Positions 6,953 to 16,051 of a stretch of 64,000 bases of DNA are shown here, in pieces. Within the stretch, counting starts at the first letter, position 1. The number at the start of each line of letters is the position of its first letter. The translations under genes were made by a program, and so were the position numbers. This DNA comes from CAG-217 sp963642245 (GTDB lineage: Bacteria > Bacillota > Clostridia > Oscillospirales > Acutalibacteraceae). The stretch lies in the NCBI GenBank assembly GCA_963642245.1, contig CAVIFY010000001.1:51514-115513 (forward strand), read 5' to 3'. The notes under the pieces are model-generated. The model made no database searches and was not told the DNA's origin. It worked only from the letters and a program-made list of their open reading frames with translations.

Positions 6953-8611
6953 ATGCGAAAATTCGGCAGTATGGTATGCAGCGCCCTGCTGTTTTTAGGG
7001 CTGACCGTTGGCAGTTCCGCGGCAGCAAATGCGGCGCAGCCGTCTATGACGGTCACCTTTATTGATTGCGACCAGGGCGACAGTATTTTAGTAGAGAGCA
7101 ACGGCCACCGTATGCTGGTGGACGGGGGCAAGGCAGTGCACGCCCAGGCGGTAGAGGACTGCCTGCGCAGCAAATCCATTTCCACCTTGGATTATGTGGT
7201 CGCCAGTCACCCGGACGAGGATCATATCGGCGGTTTGCCCCAAATTTATGACCGCTTTCAGGTGAATTATTCTTATTATTCGCCCTACAAGGCCACCACC
7301 AAGTGCTACAAAAATTATCTTTCTGCCATAGAGAACGAGCCGGGCAGCACGGCGGAAAACCCGGCTGTGAACACCCGGTTCCAGGTGGGCAGCGCCACTG
7401 TACAGGTGCTCAGCGACGGCACCGGCGCCAAGAATGCCAACGACGCGTCTCTGGTGCTGAAAGTGCAGTGCGGCACCCGCTCGCTGCTGCTCACCGGAGA
7501 TATTTCGTCTGCGGTGGAGCAGTCGCTGGTCAACACCGGTACGGATCTGCAAACGGATATTCTAAAGGTGGCGCACCACGGCTCCGCCGGGTCCTCTTCG
7601 GCCTCTTTCCTGGCAGCAGCCGCACCAAAGTACGCGGCCATCTCCGTAGGGGCTGGGAACAGCTACGGCCACCCCACCGCGCAGGCATTGCAGCGGTTGC
7701 AGGACGTAAAGGCCAAAGTCTATCGCACGGACCAAATGGGCACCATTCAAATGCAGGTGGACCACAGCGCAATTCAGACCACCACCCAAAGGGGCAGTGG
7801 GACTGTGTGCAGCCACGCCAAGAAAAAGGCCGTCACCAAAACCGTGCCTGCCACCTTTAACGAGAACGGCAGCGTGCAGACCGGCACGGCTTGCACCGCC
7901 TGCGGCTATACGAAGATCACTTCTGCCACCAAGATCGCCAAAGTGGCAACGCCCAAACTTGCCAAGACCGTTTACACTTATAACGGCAAGGTGCAAAAAC
8001 CGGTGGTCACGGTCAAGGACAGCGCCGGCAAACAGCTGAAAGCGGGTACGGATTATACGGTGACTTACCCCAAAGGGCGCAAAGCGGTTGGCCGCTACGG
8101 TGTGCAGGTAAAGCTGCAAGGCAGGTACAAAGGCACGCGCACCGTGTACTTCACCATCAAGCCCAAGGGCACCACGGTCAGCAAGGTGACCGCCGGGAAA
8201 AAGAAGATCACCGTAACTTGGAAAAAGCAGACCGCCCAAACCACCGGGTACCAAATTCAGTACAGTACCTCGTCAAATTTTAAGAACGCCAAGACGGTAA
8301 CCATCGGCAAAAACAGCACCACCAAAAAGACCATTACCGGGCTGAAAAGCGGCAAAAAATACTATGTGCGCGTGCGCACCTACAAGACGGTGAAAACCGG
8401 CGACAAGAGCACCAAATATTACAGCAACTGGAGCAAGTCGAAGAACACCGGCAGTGCAAAGAAAGCGGCGCCCAAGGGGAACACGGTGTATGTTTCGCCC
8501 ACCGGCAAAAAGTATCATTATATCAAAAGCTGTGCCGGGAAACATCCCATTAAAACCACGCTGAAAGAGGCCAAAAAGAACCATACGCCCTGCAAAAAGT
8601 GCGCCATGTGA
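6953..8611 (+). CDS. Secreted ComEC-like metallo-beta-lactamase-fold protein with Ig-like and FnIII domains
   Basis: The protein (552 residues) starts with a signal peptide (about residues 1-27, ending AANA). Residues about 30-280 form a beta-lactamase-fold domain of the ComEC/Rec2 C-terminal type: SHPDEDHIGG near 85, LLLTGD near 180 and VAHHGS near 206, all metal ligands present. After it come a CxxC segment (CTACG), an Ig-like repeat of the YTYNGKVQKP ... GTDYTV kind, a fibronectin type III domain (about 403-500) and a Cys-bearing tail (VYVSPTGKKYH ... CKKCAM). It has no membrane segments of ComEC, so it acts outside the cell; an extracellular nuclease or phosphodiesterase is plausible but unproven. 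Lys-rich C-terminal half suggests wall binding. Confidence 0.82.
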   Translation: MRKFGSMVCSALLFLGLTVGSSAAANAAQPSMTVTFIDCDQGDSILVESNGHRMLVDGGKAVHAQAVEDCLRSKSISTLDYVVASHPDEDHIGGLPQIYDRFQVNYSYYSPYKATTKCYKNYLSAIENEPGSTAENPAVNTRFQVGSATVQVLSDGTGAKNANDASLVLKVQCGTRSLLLTGDISSAVEQSLVNTGTDLQTDILKVAHHGSAGSSSASFLAAAAPKYAAISVGAGNSYGHPTAQALQRLQDVKAKVYRTDQMGTIQMQVDHSAIQTTTQRGSGTVCSHAKKKAVTKTVPATFNENGSVQTGTACTACGYTKITSATKIAKVATPKLAKTVYTYNGKVQKPVVTVKDSAGKQLKAGTDYTVTYPKGRKAVGRYGVQVKLQGRYKGTRTVYFTIKPKGTTVSKVTAGKKKITVTWKKQTAQTTGYQIQYSTSSNFKNAKTVTIGKNSTTKKTITGLKSGKKYYVRVRTYKTVKTGDKSTKYYSNWSKSKNTGSAKKAAPKGNTVYVSPTGKKYHYIKSCAGKHPIKTTLKEAKKNHTPCKKCAM

Positions 8612-8669
8612 TTTGGCAGATCAAAATGCTGTGCGCTTTTGCCACCACTGTCTAAAATCTGCGCCTGCC

Positions 8670-8698
8670 TTGCATAGGCGGGGGCTTTGTGGTATGAT
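8670..8698 (+). promoter_or_regulatory. Promoter for the leucine-rich surface protein
   Basis: TTGCAT (8670-8675), 17-base spacer, TATGAT (8693-8698), giving a leader of about 60 nt. Confidence 0.65.
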
Positions 8699-8762
8699 GA
8701 GGGTAGAGGCGTTTGCACTTCTTTGTGCAGACGGCGGCAATTTGCGCTTTGGAGGACTGAGC

Positions 8763-10631
8763 ATGAAAAAATGGCTATCTGTGATTTTAAGTATCGTTAT
8801 GCTGTGCACCATGCTGGGCAGCGGCGCGTCCTTTGCCTTTGCGGCAACGGCGGCCACCAGCGGCAGCTGCGGCGATAACATTAAATACACCATTGACACC
8901 GGCACCGGGGTGCTGACCCTCACCGGCAGCGGTGCCACCAACAACTATTCTGCCACCACCATTAACATTGGTACTTCTGTCAAGCGCTGTCCCTGGTACA
9001 ACTCCCGCGACTCCATTAAGCGGGTGGTGATCAGCGAGGGCGTGACGGTGCTGGGCAACTATCTGTTTTTTGAAATGACTTCTGTGCAGACGGTGATCCT
9101 GCCCTCCACCATTACGGAGGTCAGCCGCTATGCCTTTGCCGGGTGCACGGCGCTATCCACCATCAATTTGCAGGATACCAAGATCACCAAGATCGGCATG
9201 AATGCCTTTGAGGACGACGCCAAATTTACCACCCTGCGTCTGCCGGAGACTTTGACGGAGATCGGCGATTTTGCATTCCGCAAGGCGGGGATCAACAGCG
9301 TAACTTTCCCGGAGAAGTGCACCAAGATCGGCATTTCCGCCTTTGCCGGGTGCAGCTTTGTGACCCTCACTTTGCCGGAGACCATTACTTCCGTGGGCAC
9401 CACCGCATTCTCCGATAACAGCTTTTTGCTGGATGTATATGTGGAGAACCCCAACCTGAACTACGGCTCTCTGGATCCCTTTGCCAACTGCCAGTCCGGG
9501 CTGACTTTCCACGCCACCGGCGGCTCGACCACCCAGGCGTATGCGGAGAAAAAGGGCTACAAATTTGCCGCCACAGACAGCGACTGCGACCACGCAGAGA
9601 CTTATACCGTGGTGACCCAGGAGCCTACCTGCACCGTTAAGGGCAAGCAGGATGTGTACTGCTCCAAGTGCCTGAAATACCTGCGCACCGAGGATATTGC
9701 CGCCACCGGCCATGATCTGCAAGTGATCCAGACCGACGATCAGTCTGAGAAAAACGGCCATATTTTTGAATACCTGCGCTGCGCCAAGTGCAACGATGAG
9801 AGCACGGACACCATTCGTACCACCCATGTGCGGGACGAGGACGGCAACTATGTGTGGAAAGACGGCTGCTATACAGATACAGTGCTGACCGAGCCGGGCT
9901 GCACCACCACCGGCCGCCTGATCCGCCGCTGCTCGGTGGAAGAACCTACCAAGAACAGCAAGTGCACCGCACTGCAATATATCAACATTCCCGCACCGGG
10001 CCATACGGTAGAGGAGTGGACGGTGGTTGTACCTGCCACCTGCACCACGGACGGCCAAAAGACCGGCGTGTGCACCGTGTGCGGCCAGGGGATCGCGGAG
10101 AGCATTCCCGCCGGGCACGACTATCAGTGCACCGAGGGGGAAGTGGACGCCACCGGTCACCGGATCGACACCTATGTTTGCAGCGTGTGCAATGACACAT
10201 ACACCACCCAGGTCCATGTGGAATGGGTGGAGGGGTACTATGACACCCGGGTGATCGCCGAGGCCAGCTGTCTGATGACCGGCTCATCCGTTGACACCTG
10301 CCGCTACTGCAAGACAACCCGCACCAATGTGGTGCCGGCCTACGGGCACGACTTCCGGTTTACCGGCTGCGACGGCACCAACTGCAACTACCAGTGCTCT
10401 CGCTGCACCGCCACCCGCACCAACACCCTTGCCAATGTGGAGGGCTATTTCTTTGACAATATGGGTCCCACGGCGGATAAGCTGCTGGGGTATTACTACG
10501 ATGTGAACAACGACGGCTATGTGAACCTGCGGGACTATGTACTCATTCAGCGCTTTCTGGCAGGTATCGGCCTGACCCAGCCGGAGCCGGAGACTCCGGA
10601 CACCACGGATACCACAGAAACGGACGCTTGA
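8763..10631 (+). CDS. Secreted BspA-type leucine-rich repeat protein with a dockerin-like C-terminus
   Basis: This 622-residue protein has a signal peptide (KKWLSVILSIVMLCTMLGS ... FAFA). Residues about 70-240 carry several LRR_5/BspA repeats (ITEVSRYAFAGCTAL, LTEIGDFAFRKAG, ITSVGTTAFSDNS). A long middle contains repeated Cys-pair modules of the form PTCT..G ... C..C, each ending near GH. At about 579-601 is DVNNDGYVNLRDYVLIQRFL, one calcium-binding dockerin-type repeat; true dockerins have two, so this is a half or variant unit. A Thr/Pro/Glu-rich tail follows. ATG 8763 follows GGAGG; an upstream in-frame extension lacks a signal peptide. A role in surface adhesion or complex assembly is inferred. 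Confidence 0.8.
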   Translation: MKKWLSVILSIVMLCTMLGSGASFAFAATAATSGSCGDNIKYTIDTGTGVLTLTGSGATNNYSATTINIGTSVKRCPWYNSRDSIKRVVISEGVTVLGNYLFFEMTSVQTVILPSTITEVSRYAFAGCTALSTINLQDTKITKIGMNAFEDDAKFTTLRLPETLTEIGDFAFRKAGINSVTFPEKCTKIGISAFAGCSFVTLTLPETITSVGTTAFSDNSFLLDVYVENPNLNYGSLDPFANCQSGLTFHATGGSTTQAYAEKKGYKFAATDSDCDHAETYTVVTQEPTCTVKGKQDVYCSKCLKYLRTEDIAATGHDLQVIQTDDQSEKNGHIFEYLRCAKCNDESTDTIRTTHVRDEDGNYVWKDGCYTDTVLTEPGCTTTGRLIRRCSVEEPTKNSKCTALQYINIPAPGHTVEEWTVVVPATCTTDGQKTGVCTVCGQGIAESIPAGHDYQCTEGEVDATGHRIDTYVCSVCNDTYTTQVHVEWVEGYYDTRVIAEASCLMTGSSVDTCRYCKTTRTNVVPAYGHDFRFTGCDGTNCNYQCSRCTATRTNTLANVEGYFFDNMGPTADKLLGYYYDVNNDGYVNLRDYVLIQRFLAGIGLTQPEPETPDTTDTTETDA

Positions 10632-10637
10632 TTTGAA

Positions 10638-10674
10638 CAGACGGAACGGCTTTTGCCATTCCGTCTGTTTTTTT
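10638..10674 (+). terminator. Terminator after the leucine-rich repeat gene
   Basis: CAGACGGAA-C-GGC pairs with GCC-A-TTCCGTCTG around a TTTT loop, followed by seven T. Confidence 0.85.
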
Positions 10675-10704
10675 ACCTGTTTTTTCTAAAATTCAGAAAT
10701 TCTA

Positions 10705-10733
10705 TTTACTTTATGCTAAAAATATATTAAGAT
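10705..10733 (+). promoter_or_regulatory. Promoter for the pyrH-frr-uppS operon
   Basis: TTTACT (10705-10710), 17 bases, TAAGAT (10728-10733) in an AT-rich stretch. The roughly 70-nt leader holds an inverted repeat TTTGGC / GCCAAA at 10769-10792 just before the GGAGG of pyrH. Confidence 0.55.
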
Positions 10734-10811
10734 ATAGGGGACAGTGAGCAGGTGTCGAAAGTGGCGTGTTTGGCGCCCCGGCAGCTGCCAAAACGGCGGA
10801 GGTAAAAAAGT

Positions 10812-11528
10812 ATGGCAACAGCATATAAACGAATTCTGTTAAAGCTCAGCGGCGAAGTGCTGGCCGGCGAAAAAGGCACTGGGATCGACAACGATACGGT
10901 GGTCAAAATTTGCACGGCGGTAAAGAAAGTGGCCGACCTGGGCGTTGAAGTAGGTATTGTGGTCGGCGGCGGCAACTTTTGGCGCGGCCGCTCCAGCGAG
11001 CACATGGACCGTACCCGTGCGGACCATATCGGTATGTTGGCTACGGCAATGAATGCGCTGGCCCTGTGCGACGCACTGGAGCAGTTGGGCGCCAATGTGC
11101 GGGTGCAGACGGCTATTGAAATGCGCCAGATCGCAGAGCCTTATATTCGCAACCGTGCCATTCGTCACTTTGAAAAGGGGCGGATCGTGATCTTTGGCTG
11201 CGGCACCGGCTCTCCCTTCTTCTCCACAGACACGGCGGCGGCGCTGCGCGCGGTGGAGATCAATGCAGACGCACTGCTCAAGGGCACCAATGTGGACGGC
11301 GTGTACGATAAGGACCCCAACAAGTACGCGGACGCTGTAAAGTACGATCAGGTGACCTTTAAGGAAGTCATTAACCGGGATCTGAAGGTGATGGACTCCA
11401 CTGCCTTTAGCCTGTGTAAGGATAACGATATGTCCATTTTGGTATTCAATCTGGACGATCCGGAGAATGTGGTGCGTGCCGTCTCCGGCGAAAAGATTGG
11501 CACGCTTGTATCTAACGAAGAGAGGTAA
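10812..11528 (+). CDS. pyrH: UMP kinase
   Basis: PyrH phosphorylates UMP to UDP, a hexameric amino-acid-kinase-fold enzyme. The start RILLKLSGEVLAG, the glycine-rich IVVGGGNFWRGR, MGMLAT-like HIGMLATAMNALAL and GTGSPFFSTDTAAALRA are diagnostic. The 238 residues are full length. It opens the classic operon of frr, uppS, cdsA, dxr and rseP; frr begins 6 bases downstream. Confidence 0.97.
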   Translation: MATAYKRILLKLSGEVLAGEKGTGIDNDTVVKICTAVKKVADLGVEVGIVVGGGNFWRGRSSEHMDRTRADHIGMLATAMNALALCDALEQLGANVRVQTAIEMRQIAEPYIRNRAIRHFEKGRIVIFGCGTGSPFFSTDTAAALRAVEINADALLKGTNVDGVYDKDPNKYADAVKYDQVTFKEVINRDLKVMDSTAFSLCKDNDMSILVFNLDDPENVVRAVSGEKIGTLVSNEER

Positions 11529-11534
11529 AGAAAG

Positions 11535-12095
11535 ATGGAATTGACCGAACTGTACACCAACGCGAAAGCTAAGATGGAAAAGTGCATGACTTCCCTGGAG
11601 CGTGACTTCTCCGCCGTGCGTGCCGGCCGTGCCAATCCCGCCGTACTGGATAAGGTGATGGTGGATTACTACGGCGTGCCCACCCCCATTAACCAAATGG
11701 CCGCCATCAGCGTGCCGGAGGCCAGAATGCTGGTGATCCAGCCCTGGGACGCCTCCACGCTCAAGGAGATCGAAAAGGCCATCAACACCTCTGACATCGG
11801 CATTAACCCGCAGAATGACGGCAAGGTCATTCGTCTGGCGTTCCCCCAGCTGACGGAGGAGCACCGCCGGGAGCTGACCAAGGACATCTCCAAGCGGGGC
11901 GAGGAGGCCAAGGTGGCCATCCGCAATGTGCGCCGCGACTTTATGGACGACCTGAAGAAGATGAAGAAGAACAGCGAGATCACCGAGGACGATCTGCGGG
12001 ACGGCGAGGAGCAGTTGCAGAAGATCACCGATGATTATGTGAAGCAGGCAGAGGCTGCTGCCAAGAAGAAAGAGCAGGAAGTGCTGTCTATCTAA
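11535..12095 (+). CDS. frr: Ribosome recycling factor
   Basis: RRF splits post-termination ribosomes together with EF-G. The protein (186 residues) has the expected SAVRAGRANPAVLDKVMVDYYG and the long charged helices at both ends, with WDASTLKEIEKAI and LTEEHRRELTK. It directly follows pyrH, as in most bacteria. A hairpin lies 10 bases after its stop. Confidence 0.97.
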   Translation: MELTELYTNAKAKMEKCMTSLERDFSAVRAGRANPAVLDKVMVDYYGVPTPINQMAAISVPEARMLVIQPWDASTLKEIEKAINTSDIGINPQNDGKVIRLAFPQLTEEHRRELTKDISKRGEEAKVAIRNVRRDFMDDLKKMKKNSEITEDDLRDGEEQLQKITDDYVKQAEAAAKKKEQEVLSI

Positions 12096-12105
12096 CCAAT
12101 AGCAA

Positions 12106-12132
12106 AAGAAAATGGGGGCGCCCTGTTTTCTT
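12106..12132 (+). terminator. Possible weak terminator or processing hairpin between frr and uppS
   Basis: AAGAAAA pairs with TTTTCTT and GGG with CCC around a three-base loop (two wobbles). The 3' arm is itself T-rich, but no T-run follows, so it may only attenuate or protect the upstream message. Confidence 0.4.
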
Positions 12133-12231
12133 ACCTGAATGAGGGCGGTTGCCGGCGGCTGTGCGCGGGAATGATCTTGTGTGCGGCGGCTGGGCATTCG
12201 CCCGTCTATGCGTTTTACGGGGAGGTCACTT

Positions 12232-12963
12232 ATGGCGCTGTTTAACAAAAAAAGTGCTGCGCCGCAGCAGGAGAGCACGGATTTTGCCCTGCTGCCTAAC
12301 CATGTGGGCATTATTATGGACGGCAACGGCCGCTGGGCCAAAAAGCGGGGCTTGCCCCGTTCCGCCGGGCATAAGGCGGGGGCCGAGGTGTTTCGCACCA
12401 TTTCCAAGGCCTGCGGGCGTATCGGTATTCCGTATGTGACCTTTTACGCCTTCTCTACCGAGAACTGGAAACGGTCGCCGGAGGAAGTGGACGCCCTGAT
12501 GCGGCTGTTTAAGGACTACCTGCTGGAGGCCCAGGCGGACATTAGCCAGGCGGGCAATATCCGCTTAAAGTTTATCGGCTCCAGAGAGGGGATCAGCGAG
12601 GAGCTGTTGCAGCTGATGGACCAGGGCGAGCGGGACACCGCCGCCAACACCGGCACCACGGTGTATGTGGCCATCAACTACGGCGGCCGGCAGGAGATCG
12701 TGCAGGCGGTGAACCGGGCGCTGCAAAGCGGCAAGCGGGAGATCACCGTGGACGATATATCCGCCAATGTGTACACGGTGCCGGACTGCGACCTGATCAT
12801 TCGCCCCAGCGGCGAGCAGCGGCTGTCCAACTTCCTGCTGTGGCAGGCGGCGTACAGCGAGTTTTGGTACAGCGATGTACTGTGGCCGGACTTTACGGAG
12901 CAGGACCTGGTAAAAGCGCTCCACGCCTACGAGAATAGAAACCGTCGTTTCGGCGGACGATAA
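12232..12963 (+). CDS. uppS: Undecaprenyl pyrophosphate synthase (cis-prenyltransferase)
   Basis: UppS extends farnesyl diphosphate with isopentenyl diphosphate to C55, the lipid carrier for peptidoglycan. The catalytic block HVGIIMDGNGRWA with its Asp, the FSTENWKRSPEEV motif and the RPSGEQRLSNFLLWQ / SEFWYSD block are all present. The 243-residue length is normal. I chose ATG 12232, eight bases after GGGAGG; an in-frame ATG at 12208 lacks a good ribosome site. It feeds on the MEP-pathway genes nearby (dxr, ispG). Confidence 0.96.
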   Translation: MALFNKKSAAPQQESTDFALLPNHVGIIMDGNGRWAKKRGLPRSAGHKAGAEVFRTISKACGRIGIPYVTFYAFSTENWKRSPEEVDALMRLFKDYLLEAQADISQAGNIRLKFIGSREGISEELLQLMDQGERDTAANTGTTVYVAINYGGRQEIVQAVNRALQSGKREITVDDISANVYTVPDCDLIIRPSGEQRLSNFLLWQAAYSEFWYSDVLWPDFTEQDLVKALHAYENRNRRFGGR

Positions 12964-12975
12964 GAGGAGAAAAAG

Positions 12976-13845
12976 ATGAAACAGAGAGTGATTACCGCCG
13001 TGGTGCTGCTGGCGCTGCTGGCTGTGGTGGTGTGGCAGATCAATACCCCGGTGCTGGTGCTTGTAATCGCATTCCTGGCGGCTGTGGCTGCCAATGAGAT
13101 CATGCGCTGCGCCAAGGTGGAGAACACCTTTATCCGCGTGGTGGCAACCGGCTATGCGGCCTGTGTGCCGTTCTTTGCCTCTGCCAAGGCGTTGACCCCC
13201 TGGGTCAGCGAGACCGTGTGGGGCAAGGTGATCGGGGCGGTGCCCGGCGTGGTGTACCTGATCGCGCTGGTGCTGGTACTGTTTTTGGCAATGCTCAAGG
13301 GCTACGCATATACCACCTTTGAAGATGTGGCAGTGTCCGTCTTTGCCGGGGCGCTGGTGCCCTTTGGCTTTTCTATTTTTATCCGGCTGCGGGATATGTT
13401 CCAAATCGAGCAGTTCGGTATTTATTTGATCTTCTACGGCCTGATCTGCGCCTTGGCAACGGACAGTGGTGCCCAGCTGGCAGGTATGGCCTTTGGTAAG
13501 CATAAGATGAGCCCCAACATTTCGCCGAAAAAGACGGTGGAGGGCGCCATCGGCGGCTTGATCTTTTCTTTGATCCTGAACGCGGTGGCCATTATCCTGT
13601 ACAACCGGCTGGCGGACTTTAAGATGGACGAATTCGCCGTGACGGTGCTGCTGGCTGTGTGCCTGCCGGTATCGTTCCTGGGTATGATGGGCGATCTGTC
13701 CGCCTCTGTCCTTAAGCGCAATTTCGGCGTAAAGGACTTTGGCAAGATCTTTCCCGGCCACGGCGGGGTGATGGATCGGTTCGACTCCTCCATGTTCACT
13801 TTGCCGGTGACTTATGCGCTGGCGCTGACTGTGTTTTCTAAGTAA
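12976..13845 (+). CDS. cdsA: Phosphatidate cytidylyltransferase
   Basis: CdsA makes CDP-diacylglycerol from CTP and phosphatidate in the membrane. The 289-residue protein has about eight membrane segments. The C-terminal signature is complete: SPKKTVEGAIGG, then VKDFGKIFPGHGGVMDRFDS. It sits in the standard uppS-cdsA-dxr order. Confidence 0.96.
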   Translation: MKQRVITAVVLLALLAVVVWQINTPVLVLVIAFLAAVAANEIMRCAKVENTFIRVVATGYAACVPFFASAKALTPWVSETVWGKVIGAVPGVVYLIALVLVLFLAMLKGYAYTTFEDVAVSVFAGALVPFGFSIFIRLRDMFQIEQFGIYLIFYGLICALATDSGAQLAGMAFGKHKMSPNISPKKTVEGAIGGLIFSLILNAVAIILYNRLADFKMDEFAVTVLLAVCLPVSFLGMMGDLSASVLKRNFGVKDFGKIFPGHGGVMDRFDSSMFTLPVTYALALTVFSK

Positions 13846-13856
13846 GAGGTGACCAG

Positions 13857-15002
13857 ATGAAAGGAATTGCTCTTTTAGGCTCTACCGGCTCGATCGGTAC
13901 ACAGAGCCTGGATGTTTGCCGTATGCACGGCTACCGGGTGGTTTGCCTGACCGCCAATCGCCGGGTGGATTTGATGGAGGCGCAAATTCGGGAGTTCCGC
14001 CCGGAGCTGGTGTCTATGATGGACCCGGCGGCCGCAGACGATCTGCGCATCCGGGTGGCAGATACGGATACCAAGGTGCTGTCCGGTATGGACGGCCTGA
14101 TCGAATGTGCCACCTACGCCGGGGCAGATACAGTGCTCAACGCCGTTGTGGGTATGGTGGGCTTGCAGCCCACGCTGGCCGCCATTCAGGGCAAAAAGAC
14201 TCTGGCGCTGGCCAATAAAGAGACCCTGGTGGCCGGTGGGCACCTGGTGACCAACACTGCCAAGGCCTACGGTGTGGATATTCTGCCGGTGGACAGCGAG
14301 CACTCCGCCATCTTCCAGTGCCTGCAAGGCAGCCCGGAAAAAGGCGCGGTGAAGAAGCTGATCTTGACCGCTTCCGGCGGACCGTTCTTTGGCAAGACTT
14401 TGGCGGAGCTGGAGAATGTGACGGCGGCAGACGCCTTAAAGCACCCCAACTGGGATATGGGCGCAAAAATCACCATCGACAGTGCTACCATGATGAACAA
14501 GGGGCTGGAATTTATCGAGGCCAAGTGGCTGTTTGATATGCCCATTGACGCCATTGACATTGTGGTGCACCGGGAGAGCGTGGTGCACTCCGCCATTGAA
14601 TATCAGGACAATTCCGTGATCGCCCAGCTGGGTGTGCCGGATATGCGCATTCCCATTCAGTATGCGCTGACTTATCCCCGGCGGCTGCCCAGCCCGGTGC
14701 AGGAGCTGTCCCTTGTGGATTACGGCAAGCTGACTTTCTACGCCCCGGATTATGACACCTTCCGCTGTATCAATGTGTGCAAGGACGCCATTGCGGCGGG
14801 CGGTCTGCGCCCGGCGGCGGCCAACGGTGCCAATGAGGAGAGCGTGCGGCTGTTCCTGAACGGCAAGATCAAGTTTACCGATATTGCGGTGTTGAACCGT
14901 GCGGCTATGGAGGCGTGCCCCCAGGTGGCGGATTACACCCTGGACGATGTTTTACAGGCCGATCGTGCGGCCAGAGATTATGTGATCGAGGCGGTTTCGT
15001 GA
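13857..15002 (+). CDS. dxr: 1-deoxy-D-xylulose-5-phosphate reductoisomerase
   Basis: Dxr commits carbon to the MEP isoprenoid pathway, converting DXP to MEP with NADPH. Visible are the Rossmann start IALLGSTGSIGTQSLDVC, NKETLVAGGHLV, the metal site PVDSEHSAIFQCLQG, the flexible-loop TASGGPFF and MNKGLEFIEAKWLF. Full length at 381 residues. Its stop overlaps the rseP GTG. Confidence 0.97.
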   Translation: MKGIALLGSTGSIGTQSLDVCRMHGYRVVCLTANRRVDLMEAQIREFRPELVSMMDPAAADDLRIRVADTDTKVLSGMDGLIECATYAGADTVLNAVVGMVGLQPTLAAIQGKKTLALANKETLVAGGHLVTNTAKAYGVDILPVDSEHSAIFQCLQGSPEKGAVKKLILTASGGPFFGKTLAELENVTAADALKHPNWDMGAKITIDSATMMNKGLEFIEAKWLFDMPIDAIDIVVHRESVVHSAIEYQDNSVIAQLGVPDMRIPIQYALTYPRRLPSPVQELSLVDYGKLTFYAPDYDTFRCINVCKDAIAAGGLRPAAANGANEESVRLFLNGKIKFTDIAVLNRAAMEACPQVADYTLDDVLQADRAARDYVIEAVS

Positions 15003-16042
15003 CCTTATCTTCCCTGTGGCATACGGTATATCCCATTGTGATTGCCATTTTGTTTTTTGAGCTGATCATTCTGGTGCATGAGGGCGGGCATTACATTGCC
15101 GCCCGGCTGATGAAGATCAAAGTCAATGAATTCTCCGTTGGTATGGGCCCCAAGATCATTCAGCGGGAGAAGAACGGCACCAAGTTCACCCTGCGCTGGA
15201 TCCTTTTTGGCGGCTACTGCCAAATGGAGGGCGAGGGGGAGGACTCAGAGGACCCGAACGCCTTTAATAAAAAGAGCGTGCCTGCCCGGCTGTTTGTGGT
15301 GGTGGCCGGTGCGCTGATGAATTTGGTGCTGGGCTTTTTGCTGACCGTGCTGATCGTGTGCGGCAGCAATTTGATCGGCACCACCCAGGTGGCAAAGTTT
15401 GAGACAGGCGCCGCCAGCGCAGCCTCCGGGCTGCAAGTGGGCGACACCATTCAGTCCATTGACGGTATGCGGGTGTACACCGCTACCGATGTGACCACCG
15501 GCCTGTCCCGCAGTGCAGACGATACCCTGGCGGTGGTTGTTAAGCGGGACGGTGCCAAAAAGACCTTGCAGGTCAAATTTGATACAGAAGAATACGAGGG
15601 CCATCGGTTTGTAAAGATGGACTTTTGGCTCCACGGTGTGCCCAAGAATGTGGGCAATGTGCTGCGGGAGAGCGTCATGCAAACGGTGTCTTACGCCCGT
15701 ATGGTGTTCCTGTCTGTGGCGGATATGCTGTCCGGCCGCTTTGGCCTGGCAGACATCAGCGGCCCGGTAGGCGCTGTGTCCTATGTGAGCCAGGCGGTAA
15801 AGACCTCCGCTTACTCCGCACTGCGGCTGATGGCGATACTCACCATCAATGTGGGGCTGTTTAACCTGTTTCCCATTCCGGCGCTGGACGGCTGGCGGCT
15901 GTTCCTGCTGGTGGGCGAGGGGATCTGCAAACGCAAGCTGCCGGATAAGGCAGAGTGGGTCATTAACGCGGCGGGGCTGGCGCTGCTGCTGCTCTTTATG
16001 TGCGTGGTGACCTTTAGTGATATTACCAAGTTGTTTTCGTAG
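14999..16042 (+). CDS. rseP: RIP-type site-2 zinc metalloprotease RseP/RasP
   Basis: This intramembrane protease cleaves membrane-embedded substrates such as anti-sigma factors and signal peptide remnants. The zinc site HEGGHYIAAR lies in the first membrane segment and a PDZ domain occupies the middle (about residues 120-210). The C-terminal motif reads NLFPIPALDGWRL, where the family nearly always has LDGG, so a Trp replaces the second Gly. GTG 14999 overlaps the dxr stop as GTGA. The 347-residue length is typical. Confidence 0.93.
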   Translation: MTLSSLWHTVYPIVIAILFFELIILVHEGGHYIAARLMKIKVNEFSVGMGPKIIQREKNGTKFTLRWILFGGYCQMEGEGEDSEDPNAFNKKSVPARLFVVVAGALMNLVLGFLLTVLIVCGSNLIGTTQVAKFETGAASAASGLQVGDTIQSIDGMRVYTATDVTTGLSRSADDTLAVVVKRDGAKKTLQVKFDTEEYEGHRFVKMDFWLHGVPKNVGNVLRESVMQTVSYARMVFLSVADMLSGRFGLADISGPVGAVSYVSQAVKTSAYSALRLMAILTINVGLFNLFPIPALDGWRLFLLVGEGICKRKLPDKAEWVINAAGLALLLLFMCVVTFSDITKLFS

Positions 16043-16051
16043 GTGAGCAAA

